A stretch of 64,000 nucleotides of DNA, taken from positions 123,971 to 187,970 of the forward strand of contig DATJBV010000045.1 of the NCBI GenBank assembly GCA_035515055.1. The letters run 5' to 3'. The notes below the pieces were generated by a model. That model had not been told where the DNA came from. It was given only the letters and a program-made list of their open reading frames with translations, and made no database searches. The translations under genes were made by a program, and so were the position numbers. The stretch is from Pollutimonas sp035515055 (GTDB taxonomy: Bacteria; Pseudomonadota; Gammaproteobacteria; Burkholderiales; Burkholderiaceae_B). Positions 1 to 8,740 of the stretch are shown piece by piece (within the stretch, counting starts at the first letter, position 1; every line of letters begins with the position of its first letter).

Positions 1-108
1 GTGCCCGTTGTGGAAACGCAGGGCGGGATCGCGGGTGGTGGTAAAGGAAAACAAGGTATCGTTCCAATGACGCACGCTTAAAACCTGCTCTGTATTGAAA
101 GCTGCCAT
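1..108 (-). CDS. fpr: Ferredoxin--NADP reductase, N-terminal fragment (cut by window edge)
   Basis: Only the first 36 codons are visible; the gene runs off the left edge. The start reads MAAFNTEQVLSVRHWNDTLF and continues with a TRDPALRFHNGH stretch. This resembles the opening of the FAD-binding beta-barrel of bacterial ferredoxin/flavodoxin-NADP reductases, especially those of Bordetella. Such enzymes move electrons between NADPH and ferredoxin in the cytoplasm. The gene is divergent from the iron importer that follows. The FAD and NADP motifs lie outside the window, so the call rests on the N-terminus alone. Confidence 0.7.
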   Translation of the reverse strand, partial: MAAFNTEQVLSVRHWNDTLFSFTTTRDPALRFHNGH

Positions 109-295
109 TTTTCTCTGACTTAATAGTAAATGGATTAGGGATAACACGAATAGTACGACAGGTAGCCGAGACTACAGGTGTTTGCCCAGGGGGAAAAAGG
201 GCATTATTTAAGATGAATCAATGAACTAGTCGAAATTTCGGGTGCGCGCAGGCTGACTTGCCCGCGCAATTACCCACCCACATTGACAATTCGCA

Positions 296-324
296 TTGAA
301 TATTCCCCGATACTCTGGTATCTT
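296..324 (+). promoter_or_regulatory. Candidate sigma-70 promoter of the ferric iron importer
   Basis: A TTGAAT at 296-301 and a TATCTT at 319-324 are separated by 17 bases and lie just upstream of the Fur-like box and the substrate-binding protein gene. Each hexamer matches the consensus at four of six positions. The expected start point is near 331, which would put the Fur box across the early transcribed region. The rest of the 109-372 gap shows no gene. Confidence 0.45.
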
Positions 325-337
325 TTCGACATCTACA

Positions 338-352
338 TGAGAATCATTTCTA
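338..352 (+). promoter_or_regulatory. Fur box upstream of the iron importer
   Basis: TGAGAATCATTTCTA fits the 7-1-7 Fur motif TGATAATNATTATCA, with six of seven matches in the left half and four of seven in the right half. It lies between the candidate -10 element and the AGGAGA ribosome binding site of the gene at 373. Iron-dependent repression of the importer is the expected consequence. The identification is by pattern only. Confidence 0.65.
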
Positions 353-372
353 TTACTATCAGGAGAAGTTGA

Positions 373-1422
373 ATGCGCTCTACTCCCGCACTGCGGCCCT
401 TGTTCCGGTCACTCGCTCTGGCCGGTCTTACCGCCCTATCAACCATGTCGGCGGCGGCTTTTGCAGCGGACGTAAGCCTTTACACTACTCGGGAACCCAA
501 GCTCATACAGCCCTTGCTGGACGAATTCGTCAAAGACACCGGCATCAAGGTGAACACGGTATTTGTCAAAGACGGCCTCATCGAACGCGTCAAGGCCGAA
601 GGCGACAAGTCACCCGCCGACGTACTGATGACCGTGGATATCGGCAATCTTCTGGACTTGGTCGAAGCCGGCATTACGCAGCCTATCAAGTCAAAAGTCC
701 TGGAAGAAGCCATTCCGGCCCATTTGCGCGGCGCCGATAGCCAGTGGTACACCCTTTCGTTACGCGATCGCGTGGCTTATGTCGCACAAGATATCGACAT
801 GAAAGAGATCACATACGAAGCATTCGCGGATCCCAAATGGAAGGGCAAGGTCTGCATCCGGTCGGGCCAGCATCCATACAACACGGCGATGATCGCCGCC
901 ATGATCGCCCACAACGGCGCGGAAGCCACCGAAACCTGGCTGCGTGGCGTCAAGGACAACCTGGGTCGCAAGGCGGCCGGCGGCGACCGCGATGTTGCCC
1001 GCGACATCCTGGGTGGCATTTGCGATATCGGCATCGCCAACGCCTATTATGTCGGCCGCATGAAAAATTCTGAACCGGGCTCCGACGCGCGCAAGTGGGG
1101 CGATTCGATCAAGGTCGTACGACCAACCTTCGCCAATGAAAAGAGCCGCGGCACTCATGTTAATATTTCCGGCGCCTCTGTTGCCAAGCACTCTCCGAAC
1201 AAAGAGAACGCTATAAAGCTGCTCGAGTACTTGGTATCGGACAAGGCACAAAGCTTATACGCCAATGCGAACTACGAATACCCTGTCAAGGCTGGTGTCA
1301 CGCTTGATCCGGTTGTAGCCAGCTTTGGTCCTTTGGTTGTCGATCCACTTCCTCTTACCGAAATTGCCAAGCACCGCAAATTGGCAAGCGAACTGGTAGA
1401 CAAAGTTGGATTCAATAACTAA
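373..1422 (+). CDS. fbpA: Periplasmic ferric iron-binding protein of an ABC importer (FbpA/FutA family)
   Basis: This 349-residue protein has a signal peptide of about 31 residues ending in AFA before ADVSLYTTREPKL, the usual opening of mature FbpA/FutA iron-binding proteins. Adjacent tyrosines at 225-226 (ANAYYVGR) match the conserved Tyr pair that ligates Fe3+ in this family. It captures ferric iron in the periplasm and passes it to the membrane permease encoded next. The ATG follows a strong AGGAGA site. It is the first gene of a three-gene transporter operon preceded by a Fur-like box. A strong hairpin follows the stop codon, which probably keeps this binding protein in excess over the permease. 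Confidence 0.92.
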   Translation: MRSTPALRPLFRSLALAGLTALSTMSAAAFAADVSLYTTREPKLIQPLLDEFVKDTGIKVNTVFVKDGLIERVKAEGDKSPADVLMTVDIGNLLDLVEAGITQPIKSKVLEEAIPAHLRGADSQWYTLSLRDRVAYVAQDIDMKEITYEAFADPKWKGKVCIRSGQHPYNTAMIAAMIAHNGAEATETWLRGVKDNLGRKAAGGDRDVARDILGGICDIGIANAYYVGRMKNSEPGSDARKWGDSIKVVRPTFANEKSRGTHVNISGASVAKHSPNKENAIKLLEYLVSDKAQSLYANANYEYPVKAGVTLDPVVASFGPLVVDPLPLTEIAKHRKLASELVDKVGFNN

Positions 1423-1442
1423 AACGCTGGACTTTTCCAGTC

Positions 1443-1468
1443 AAACGCGGGCCAGCCGGCCCGCGTTT
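1443..1468 (+). terminator. Intra-operon hairpin between binding protein and permease genes
   Basis: An 11-bp perfect stem (AAACGCGGGCC / GGCCCGCGTTT) with a 4-base loop is followed by TTTTG and then another T-rich stretch. It starts 20 bases after the fbpA stop codon. It could be a partial terminator, or a stabiliser of the upstream mRNA 3' end. Both arrangements are common between periplasmic binding protein genes and their permease genes. Confidence 0.6.
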
Positions 1469-1489
1469 TGCCGATTTTCTCAGGAATCC

Positions 1490-3160
1490 TTGCTGTTGCG
1501 TCTGCGTCGTTTTCTATCCAGTGAATCGGGACCGGCGTGGCGAATAGGCGCACTGGCGATGGCCGTGTGCGTGATGGCACCGGTCATGACGCTGATGTGG
1601 TTCGCTCTGCAGGGTTCAGTGGATCACTGGTCGCACTTGGTTTCCTACGTGTTACCTGTCGCCCTGCGGAATACCGTCTTGCTGCTGCTTGGGGTAGGCG
1701 TACTCGTCACCTGTCTTGGCGTCGGCAGCGCATGGCTGATCACGGCCTTCCAATTTCCGTCCCGCCGCATTCTTTCATGGGCATTGCTGTTACCGCTTGC
1801 CGTGCCCACTTACATCGTGGCGTTTGCCTATCTGGATATTCTTCATCCAATAGGGCCCTTTCAGACGCTAGTGCGAGACGTGCTTGGCTACGACAGTCCC
1901 CGCCAGTTTCGTTTACCCGATTTACGGTCGCTGCCCGGCGCCATATTCCTTTTAGGCTTCGTCCTCTACCCCTACGTTTACCTCAGCACGCGCGTCATGT
2001 TCGCGACACAGGCGGCCAGTTTGCTCGAGGCGGCGCGCGTTCTGGGAGAATCGGGGCGCAGCGCCTTCTTCCGAGTGGCGCTTCCTATGGCCCGCCCCGC
2101 CATCGCGGTTGGCGTAAGCCTGGCGTTGCTCGAAACGCTGAATGACATAGGCGCGTCCGAGTTCCTGGGCGTGCAGACGCTGACCGTATCCGTCTACACG
2201 ACGTGGGTGACACGATCCGACTTGGCCGGCGCGGCCCAAATCGCGTTGGCCATGCTGGCTATTGTGGCGATTCTCGTCCTGGTGGAACGGCACGGCCGGC
2301 GCCGCCAGCGCTACGCCAGCACTCAACGCGCCAGGCCGATTCAACCCCGTACCCTCACAGGCGGCGCCGCGGTTTTTGCCTTCATACTCGGATGGGCACC
2401 GATACTGATCGGCTTCGTGGCTCCCGCGCTGTATTTGCTGAACGAAACGATTACGCATCTAGGCACGGTCGGCGCCGTATCGGATCAACTGATACGCAGC
2501 GGCTACAACACGGTCAAAGTTGCCTTGCTGGCGACGGGCGTCACGCTGGCGGGAGGGTTGCTGGTAGCCTGGGCGGCCCGCAGTATCAGGCACGGTTCGC
2601 CTTTCACCCTCTCTAAACTCTGCGCACGCGTCGCCACCTCGGGCTACGCCATTCCCGGGACAGTGCTGGCCATTGGCATGCTGATCCCGATCATGCTGCT
2701 CGACAGCCTTGCGTCACGCATTTGGCAGTTGCTGGGTAATCCCGATCCTGGCCTGTTATTCATGGGCACCACCACGGCCCTCGTTGGCGCATATCTCATC
2801 CGCTTCCTGGCAATTTCGATCGGGGGTATCGAGGCCGGACTGTCGCGCATTCCGCCTTCGCTCGAACAAGCAGCACGCTTATTGGGCGAGACGCCCACCG
2901 GCACGTTGAAGCGCGTACATTTACCATTATTGCGCCCGGCGCTGGGCGCGGCCGCGTTATTGGTGTTCGTCGACACGATGAAAGAGCTTCCCGCGACGCT
3001 ATTGCTCCGGCCTGTGAACTTCGACACGCTGGCCACCTGGCTGTATGCCGAAGCCGCGCGAGGCACCTACGAAGAAGGCGCCGTTGCCGCGCTGGCCATT
3101 GTCTTGGCTGGCCTATTGCCTGTAATCCTACTGGCCCGCACTCAATTTAAAACCGCGTAA
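1490..3160 (+). CDS. fbpB: Ferric iron ABC transporter, fused double permease (FbpB family)
   Basis: This is a hydrophobic protein with two binding-protein-dependent permease halves in one chain, as in FbpB/AfuB. Each half carries an EAAR-type loop that docks the ATPase: EAARVLGESGRSAFFRVALP in the first and EQAARLLGETPTGT in the second. It forms the inner membrane channel for Fe3+. The frame is open from a TTG at 1406 that overlaps fbpA, but the segment 1406-1489 contains the strong hairpin. I place the start at TTG 1490, four bases after an AGGA, giving 556 residues. With the 1406 start it would be 584. The start is uncertain; the function is not. Confidence 0.85.
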   Translation: MLLRLRRFLSSESGPAWRIGALAMAVCVMAPVMTLMWFALQGSVDHWSHLVSYVLPVALRNTVLLLLGVGVLVTCLGVGSAWLITAFQFPSRRILSWALLLPLAVPTYIVAFAYLDILHPIGPFQTLVRDVLGYDSPRQFRLPDLRSLPGAIFLLGFVLYPYVYLSTRVMFATQAASLLEAARVLGESGRSAFFRVALPMARPAIAVGVSLALLETLNDIGASEFLGVQTLTVSVYTTWVTRSDLAGAAQIALAMLAIVAILVLVERHGRRRQRYASTQRARPIQPRTLTGGAAVFAFILGWAPILIGFVAPALYLLNETITHLGTVGAVSDQLIRSGYNTVKVALLATGVTLAGGLLVAWAARSIRHGSPFTLSKLCARVATSGYAIPGTVLAIGMLIPIMLLDSLASRIWQLLGNPDPGLLFMGTTTALVGAYLIRFLAISIGGIEAGLSRIPPSLEQAARLLGETPTGTLKRVHLPLLRPALGAAALLVFVDTMKELPATLLLRPVNFDTLATWLYAEAARGTYEEGAVAALAIVLAGLLPVILLARTQFKTA

Positions 3161-3163
3161 AGC

Positions 3164-3946
3164 ATGTCAGAATTTTTAAAACTGCACCAGATCAGCGTTG
3201 CCTACGAGACGGCGGACGGTGTCATTCCTGTGGTCAATAACCTGTCCCTGTCCCTCGATAAAGGCCACATCGGATGCCTACTGGGCGCTTCAGGCTGCGG
3301 TAAAACGACGGTATTGCGTGCTATTGCGGGTTTCGAGCCATTGCGCGCCGGCTTCATCTCCGTGGGCCAAAACGTGTTGTCCTCGACAGACGAACAAGTA
3401 TCCCCCGAGGACAGGCACGTGGGCATGATGTTCCAGGACTATGCACTGTTCCCGCATCTCAATGTGGAGAAAAATATCGGCTTTGGCCTGCGGCGCTGGG
3501 ACAAGCACCGACGTAGACAGCGGGTCAATGAACTGCTGTCATTGGCGGGCCTGGAAACCTCGGGCCACCGATATCCCCATGAGTTGTCCGGTGGACAGCA
3601 GCAGCGTGTTGCCCTTGCCCGCGCGTTGGCGTCCGAGCCCGAACTGCTATTGCTTGACGAGCCCTTCTCCAATCTGGATGTGGACACCCGCGAGCGTCTG
3701 GCCTTCGAAGTGCGCGACATCTTGAAAAAAACCGGTCACACCGCAATTCTCGTCACGCATAACCAAGCCGAGGCGTTCGCCATTGCCGACCGGATAGGTG
3801 TCATGCAAAACGGAATTATCGCCCAGTGGGATACACCCTACGGCTTGCATCACAGTCCAGCCAGCCATTTCGTTGCCGACTTTGTTAAGCGCGAGGCCCT
3901 TATGGCACAACGCGCCCAGGCCTATCTGCGGGGCGAGGCCAGTTGA
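3164..3946 (+). CDS. fbpC: Ferric iron ABC transporter ATP-binding protein (FbpC family)
   Basis: This 260-residue ATPase has a Walker A GASGCGKTT at about 41-49, an LSGGQQQR signature near 141-148, and a Walker B LLLLDEP near 160-167 with the switch His in ILVTHNQAEA. It powers the ferric iron permease from the cytoplasmic face. It starts 3 bases after the permease stop codon and is surely co-transcribed. At about 260 residues it is shorter than many FbpC/PotA-type ATPases of around 350, so the C-terminal regulatory OB domain appears to be missing. Confidence 0.92.
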   Translation: MSEFLKLHQISVAYETADGVIPVVNNLSLSLDKGHIGCLLGASGCGKTTVLRAIAGFEPLRAGFISVGQNVLSSTDEQVSPEDRHVGMMFQDYALFPHLNVEKNIGFGLRRWDKHRRRQRVNELLSLAGLETSGHRYPHELSGGQQQRVALARALASEPELLLLDEPFSNLDVDTRERLAFEVRDILKKTGHTAILVTHNQAEAFAIADRIGVMQNGIIAQWDTPYGLHHSPASHFVADFVKREALMAQRAQAYLRGEAS

Positions 3947-3964
3947 CCACGTTCAATCGAGCCA

Positions 3965-4567
3965 TTAAAAACGATAGGTATATGTCAGCTGAAGCACATC
4001 AAGGCCTTCATTCCTGCGATTGATGCCCGCATTCGAGTAGTGTGACGCGCGTATGCCGATACGGTGCGAGTCACGGATTAGCGTACCCACGCCGATATGG
4101 CTGCCGAATTGGAACGCCGACCCGAGTTGCCGGTTCGCAAATCGTGTACGGCTGAATAAATTGGCACCGATCCCAATCTCGGCATAGAAGAAGTCGTTGG
4201 GCCACCAACGCAACATGGGTGTCGCCCCAAGCTGCCATAAGGAACGAGGCTCGCGCTCTTCAGCTTTCCAGTAGGTAATCCCAAGCTCCACATTGGCGTC
4301 CAGCCGCCCCCACTCGCCGCCCGAGTTATAACTCCACCAAGAGGGTGTCTCGTAGACCGCTTCATACCGACGATACTTGTCGTGGTAGCCATAACGCAGT
4401 CCGAAGCCGTGCCCCTGCGTGTTTATGGAGAAAATGTTGCTCGCCTCGCCAGGCGCTTGAACGCTGACAGGCTGGCCATGAACTGGCACCGCTCCCGCCA
4501 GAACGATAGCGGCCGACAGAATAAACAAATGACGAGGTACGCGCGGCGGGAATGTCGGGGAATGCAT
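3965..4567 (-). CDS. pagL: PagL-like lipid A 3-O-deacylase (outer membrane)
   Basis: This is a 200-residue protein with an N-terminal signal peptide (cleavage near residue 31), alternating beta-barrel sequence and a terminal Phe (TYTYRF), as expected for an outer membrane protein. The C-terminal block GIRASHYSNAGI places His176 and Ser178 in the arrangement of the PagL His-Ser catalytic pair; Glu187 could be the third residue. PagL removes the 3-position acyl chain of lipid A and is known in Pseudomonas and Bordetella. The ATG at 4567 follows an AAAGGAAG site. The same frame is open upstream into ntrC, but nothing supports an earlier start. It lies convergent with the iron importer. Confidence 0.85.
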   Translation of the reverse strand: MHSPTFPPRVPRHLFILSAAIVLAGAVPVHGQPVSVQAPGEASNIFSINTQGHGFGLRYGYHDKYRRYEAVYETPSWWSYNSGGEWGRLDANVELGITYWKAEEREPRSLWQLGATPMLRWWPNDFFYAEIGIGANLFSRTRFANRQLGSAFQFGSHIGVGTLIRDSHRIGIRASHYSNAGINRRNEGLDVLQLTYTYRF

Positions 4568-4626
4568 GGCGCTTCCTTTTTTTGTTGCTCGGGCGATTTC
4601 GCAAGCAACTGTCGTACCTGGGCACG

Positions 4627-6087
4627 CTACTCCGATGCATCGTCCGCGGCGTTCATGCCCAGTTCGCCGCATTTGCGCGTCAGTGTATTGCGCCCTATGC
4701 CAAGGCGCTGAGCTGCTTCCATACGCCGACCGCGGCTGTATTTCAACGCGGTCTCTATGAGGTTGCGCTCCACCTCGCGTATGATCGTCGCCATAATGGC
4801 TGGCTCCTTCCGCTCGAGCCTTCCAACAACGTCGCTCTGCAGCCGAGGCATCCACGACAGGACAGCCTGTGCCGGCGCTACAGGTGCGGCGTCGGCAGCC
4901 ACGGCCGGCCGACGGGCGGCGTCGAGAATCTCGGGAGGCAAGTCCTTGACCTCGATTGCCGTGCTTGAAGACATCACCGTGAGCCACTGGCAGAAATTCT
5001 CGAGCTGCCGAATATTGCCGGGGTAATCAAAGTCAAGCATGCGTAGCATGGCGGGTGCGGTCAATTGCCGGACAGGAACTCCCAATGCGCGCGCGCTGTT
5101 CTGCATGAATAACTGGATAAGATCCGGTATGTCTTCCTTGCGTTCGCGTAGCGCCGGCAGTCGCAATCTAATGACATTAAGCCGATGGAATAGATCTTCG
5201 CGGAATCGCCCTTCGGCCACCCGCTGTTCCAGCGGCTGGTGGGTGGCCGCCACGATTCTGACATCGGCCTTTATTGCCTGTGAACCGCCGACGCGGTAAA
5301 AGCTGCCCTCAGCCAACACGCGCAGCAAGCGCGTCTGGAGTTCAAACGGCATATCCCCGATTTCGTCCAGGAACAGCGTACCGTTGCGCGCCTCTTCAAA
5401 GCGTCCTCTGCGCTGCTGCGTTGCGCCCGTGAACGCACCACGTTCGTGGCCGAACAGTTCGGCTTCGAGCAGATCCTTCGGTATTGCAGCGGCATTGACC
5501 GCAACAAACGGCCCCTCGGCGCGATCACTGTGCGTATGCAGGGCATGTGCGATAAGTTCTTTTCCGGTACCTGATTCCCCGGTAACCAATACCGTGACCC
5601 GGGATGCGGCAAGCCGGCCTATTGCACGAAAGACTTCTTGCATGGCCGGCGCGGACGACTGAAGCAGGATGCCGCCCGACACGCTATTTGATGCTTCTTG
5701 TCCTGCGCCGATCGACTCTCCGACCACGGCCGGGCGCGCGGCGCGCTGAATCAACGCGACGGCAACATTGACGTCGAAGGGCTTGGGCAAATAATCGAAA
5801 GCGCCCTTCTGGAACGCCGCGACCGTACTATTCAAATCGGTAAACGCGGTCATGACGATTACCGGCAATTCGGGATGTTCCTGTTTGATTGTGTGCAGCA
5901 GGCTCAACCCATCCTGCCCCGGCATGCGCACATCCGTGACGAGCACTGAAGGTTTTCCGTCCTTGAGGGCTTCCAGCACCTCGGCCGCCGATGCATAGCT
6001 GTTCGCGGCAATACCGGCGCGCGCCAGCGCTTTTTCCAGCACCCAGCGTATGCTTTGATCATCATCGACTATCCATACCGCTTTCAT
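4627..6087 (-). CDS. ntrC: Nitrogen regulation response regulator NtrC
   Basis: This is a three-domain enhancer-binding protein of 486 residues. The receiver has the acidic triad DDD at 8-10, the phospho-acceptor Asp52 (VTDVRMPG) and Lys102. The AAA+ domain has Walker A GESGTGKE at 170-177 and the sigma-54 contact loop GAFTGA at 217-222. A Fis-type helix-turn-helix closes the C-terminus (AAQRLGIGRNTLTRKCGELG). When phosphorylated by NtrB it activates sigma-54 promoters such as that of glnA just upstream. Its ATG overlaps the ntrB stop codon by four bases, so the two are translationally coupled. Confidence 0.97.
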   Translation of the reverse strand: MKAVWIVDDDQSIRWVLEKALARAGIAANSYASAAEVLEALKDGKPSVLVTDVRMPGQDGLSLLHTIKQEHPELPVIVMTAFTDLNSTVAAFQKGAFDYLPKPFDVNVAVALIQRAARPAVVGESIGAGQEASNSVSGGILLQSSAPAMQEVFRAIGRLAASRVTVLVTGESGTGKELIAHALHTHSDRAEGPFVAVNAAAIPKDLLEAELFGHERGAFTGATQQRRGRFEEARNGTLFLDEIGDMPFELQTRLLRVLAEGSFYRVGGSQAIKADVRIVAATHQPLEQRVAEGRFREDLFHRLNVIRLRLPALRERKEDIPDLIQLFMQNSARALGVPVRQLTAPAMLRMLDFDYPGNIRQLENFCQWLTVMSSSTAIEVKDLPPEILDAARRPAVAADAAPVAPAQAVLSWMPRLQSDVVGRLERKEPAIMATIIREVERNLIETALKYSRGRRMEAAQRLGIGRNTLTRKCGELGMNAADDASE

Positions 6088-7136
6088 GTGGTTGCCTCCA
6101 TAGGCACGATAACGCGGAATTCGGTGTGTCCTCGGCGGCTGTCAAACTCGATGATCCCGCCATGCTGCTGTACGAATTCCTGGGCCAGGCTTAATCCTAG
6201 ACCGCTTCCATTGGCCCGACCGGTAACGAGCGGGTGGAATAGTTTGTCATGCAGGACCGGCGGGATACCGACGCCGTTGTCGATGACGGAGACAACTACA
6301 GCAAGTTTCGCCTGGCGAGTAGCCAGCAACAGTTGGCGTCCGATACGCGTGCGTATGGTTAAGTGCGGCGCTCCTTCGGCGGGATTCTCGGTCAGCGATT
6401 GCGCCGCATTACGCACAATATTCAACAGCGCCTGCAATAAACGGGCAAAATCAGCGTGCAGCTCGGGAACCGACGCATCGTAGTCGCGGGTCATCTGGAC
6501 CTGCGTGAATTCGGCACTTACCAGGGTATAGACGCGTTCGCAGATTTCATGAATATTGAAGTACTTCCTGTTAAGCGTTTCACCTCGCGGCGCAATCAGC
6601 CGATCCACCAGGCCGCCCAGGCGGTCCGCCTCGGCAATGATGACGTGTGTATATTCATGCAATCCCGCCGAAGGCAGTTCGGCCTCGAGCAACTGGGCGG
6701 CACCTCGTATACCGCCGAGCGGATTCTTGATCTCGTGGGCCAGGTTGCGCAGTGACTCGCGCTGCGCGGCCAATTCTTTGCTTAATTGCTGATGGCGATC
6801 CAGCAACGTGTAGTGCTCTGTCATGCGCACTTCAAGCAATGCGGCCCATGGCTGTTTTTGCAAGGGCACCACCGCCAGACTGACGGGCACGGTGCTGCCC
6901 CGCCGATCAACGGCCAGGTCCTGGCGCAGGGTGCCGAACTGGCCGGCAATCGCTTCAGGGAATCTTTCCTGCAAGGCGGCATCATTGCCAAAGAGCGGAT
7001 ACACCGGCTTGCCCGCCATTTGTTTTCGGGACAAGCCGAACAGCTCTTCAGCGGCCGTGTTTGCATGCTCGACGCGCCCCGCGGCATCGACAAGCAGGAC
7101 CGCCGTCGATAATAAGTCGTAACTGGCTACGTCCAT
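6084..7136 (-). CDS. ntrB: Nitrogen sensor histidine kinase NtrB
   Basis: This 350-residue soluble kinase has a PAS domain in the first 110 residues, a dimerisation segment with the phospho-acceptor His134 (RNLAHEIKNPLGG) and an HATPase domain with N box and G1/G2 motifs (VIDNGVGIP, GSGLGLSLAQEF). There is no membrane segment, as is usual for NtrB. It phosphorylates NtrC under nitrogen limitation, with PII protein as the known switch in this family. It lies between glnA and ntrC, separated from glnA by a 62-base gap with a GC-rich hairpin. Confidence 0.96.
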   Translation of the reverse strand: MDVASYDLLSTAVLLVDAAGRVEHANTAAEELFGLSRKQMAGKPVYPLFGNDAALQERFPEAIAGQFGTLRQDLAVDRRGSTVPVSLAVVPLQKQPWAALLEVRMTEHYTLLDRHQQLSKELAAQRESLRNLAHEIKNPLGGIRGAAQLLEAELPSAGLHEYTHVIIAEADRLGGLVDRLIAPRGETLNRKYFNIHEICERVYTLVSAEFTQVQMTRDYDASVPELHADFARLLQALLNIVRNAAQSLTENPAEGAPHLTIRTRIGRQLLLATRQAKLAVVVSVIDNGVGIPPVLHDKLFHPLVTGRANGSGLGLSLAQEFVQQHGGIIEFDSRRGHTEFRVIVPMEATT

Positions 7137-7159
7137 ACTTGCCCCTGGCGACGCCGTCG

Positions 7160-7198
7160 AACCGCCGGGACGCGCCGGCAGGCGCGCCCCGGGCGGTT
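7160..7198 (-). terminator. GC-rich hairpin between glnA and ntrB
   Basis: A long GC-rich stem with few mismatches (AACCGCC...GGCGGTT ends, TGCC loop) begins immediately after the glnA stop codon. On the glnA-sense strand no T-run follows it, so it is at most a weak terminator or an mRNA 3' stabiliser. It could allow glnA to be expressed above ntrBC. On the plus strand it is followed by TTTT. Confidence 0.45.
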
Positions 7199-8611
7199 TT
7201 AGAGGCTGTAATACATATCGAACTCGACCGGATGCGGCGTCATGCGCAGGCGCGTGATTTCAGCCTGCTTCAGTTCGATATAGGCGTCAAGCATCTCGTT
7301 GCTGAACACGCCGCCGCGCGTGAGAAACTCGCGGTCCTGGTCCAAGGCCTCGATGGCCTCCTCGAGGGATGCGCAAACCGTTGGAATTTTTGCGTCTTCT
7401 TCGGGCGGCAAGTCGTACAAGTTCTTGTCGGCCGGGTCGCCCGGGTGGATCTTGTTCTGGACGCCGTCCAATCCCGCCATGAGCAGCGCTGAAAACGCCA
7501 GGTACGGGTTGGCCAGTGGATCGGGGAAGCGCGCTTCGACACGGCGGCCTTTAGGGCTGCCGACATAGGGAATACGAATCGATGCGGACCGGTTGCGCGC
7601 CGAGTAAGCCAGTTTGACGGGCGCTTCGTAATGCGGCACTAGGCGTTTATACGAGTTCGTGCCAGGGTTGGTAATAGCGTTCAACGCCTTGGCGTGGCGG
7701 ATGATGCCGCCGATGTAATACAGGGCGAATTCCGACAGCCCGGCGTAGCCGTTGCCGGCAAACAAGTTCTGGCCATCTTTCCAGACCGACTGGTGTACGT
7801 GCATGCCCGATCCGTTATCGCCGACGATGGGCTTAGGCATGAACGTTGCGGTCTTGCCGTACACATGCGCCACGTTATGGATGGTGTACTTCATTATCTG
7901 ATTCCAGTCCGCGCGTTGGACCAGCGTGCTGAATTTTGTTCCGATTTCCAGCTGACCAGCCCCCGCGACTTCATGGTGGTGCACTTCGACGGGCACGCCC
8001 TGCTGCTCCAGCAGCAAGCACATTTCCGAACGCATATCGTGAAAGCTGTCGACGGGCGGCACGGGCACATAACCGCCCTTGACGCGGGGCCGGTGCCCCT
8101 GGTTGCCGCCGTCCATGTCCATGCTGCGCGACCATGGCGCCTCTTCGGACTTGATCTTGACGAAGCTGCCCGACATGTCATCGTTCCAGGTGATGCCGTC
8201 AAAGACAAAAAATTCCGGCTCTGGGCCGAAATAAGCGGTGTCGCCCAGGCCACTGGACTTCAGATAGGCTTCGGCCCGTTTGGCCAGGGAGCGGGGATCG
8301 CGGTCGTATCCTTTCAGATCGGAGGGTTCCACCACATCGCAGGTCAGGATTAGCGTTGTCTCTTCGCGGAAGGGGTCAAGGTGCGCGCTGCCCGGATCCG
8401 GGATCAACACCATGTCGGACGCTTCGATGCCTTTCCAGCCGGCGATTGAAGAGCCGTCGAATGCGACCCCCGTCTCCATTCTTTCTTCGTCTACCGCATG
8501 CGCAGGAACCGTCAAATGGTGCTCTTTGCCCAGCGTATCGGTAAACCGAAAATCCACAAAGGCAACTTCACGATCTGCAATTAACTTGACTACTTCTTCC
8601 GGGGTGGACAT
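7199..8611 (-). CDS. glnA: Type I glutamine synthetase
   Basis: This 470-residue protein has the standard length of proteobacterial GlnA. It carries the catalytic-domain signatures FDGSSIAGWKG and the ATP-binding KPIVGDNGSGMHVHQS region. The adenylylation tyrosine is Tyr399 in NLYDLPPEED, so activity should be controlled by adenylyltransferase. It makes glutamine from glutamate, ammonia and ATP. The start at 8611 (MSTPEEVVKLIADREVAFVD) follows a GGAG site; the open frame extends further upstream but through the promoter region. It is the first gene of glnA-ntrB-ntrC and has a sigma-54 promoter with NtrC sites. Confidence 0.97.
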   Translation of the reverse strand: MSTPEEVVKLIADREVAFVDFRFTDTLGKEHHLTVPAHAVDEERMETGVAFDGSSIAGWKGIEASDMVLIPDPGSAHLDPFREETTLILTCDVVEPSDLKGYDRDPRSLAKRAEAYLKSSGLGDTAYFGPEPEFFVFDGITWNDDMSGSFVKIKSEEAPWSRSMDMDGGNQGHRPRVKGGYVPVPPVDSFHDMRSEMCLLLEQQGVPVEVHHHEVAGAGQLEIGTKFSTLVQRADWNQIMKYTIHNVAHVYGKTATFMPKPIVGDNGSGMHVHQSVWKDGQNLFAGNGYAGLSEFALYYIGGIIRHAKALNAITNPGTNSYKRLVPHYEAPVKLAYSARNRSASIRIPYVGSPKGRRVEARFPDPLANPYLAFSALLMAGLDGVQNKIHPGDPADKNLYDLPPEEDAKIPTVCASLEEAIEALDQDREFLTRGGVFSNEMLDAYIELKQAEITRLRMTPHPVEFDMYYSL

Positions 8612-8664
8612 AAAGGCTCCTGAACCAATGAATAGGAATAGTGAAAATACGACATAACTAATTA

Positions 8665-8681
8665 CGCAATACTCATGCCAA
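8665..8681 (-). promoter_or_regulatory. Sigma-54 promoter of glnA
   Basis: Read on the minus strand, TTGGCATGAGTATTGCG matches the sigma-54 consensus YTGGCACGRNNNTTGCW at all but two positions. The invariant GG (8679-8678) and GC (8667-8666) are exactly ten bases apart. The expected start point is near 8654, about 45 bases upstream of the glnA ATG. Confidence 0.85.
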
Positions 8682-8719
8682 CTGCGAACCAGCGACATCA
8701 CGCTGTTATGGCAGTTTCA

Positions 8720-8734
8720 GCACTAATATAGTGC
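8720..8734 (-). promoter_or_regulatory. NtrC binding site 1 (proximal)
   Basis: GCACTAATATAGTGC is a palindrome of the NtrC type (GCACY-N5-RGTGC). Its centre lies about 50 bp upstream of the -24/-12 promoter and exactly 21 bp (two helical turns) from the second site. Confidence 0.75.
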
Positions 8735-8740
8735 TTTTAC

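Noticed and set aside
4568..4987. Upstream extension of the pagL reading frame
   Set aside because: The added segment overlaps ntrC on the same strand, has no signal peptide and would bury the real one. The ATG at 4567 has a good ribosome binding site.
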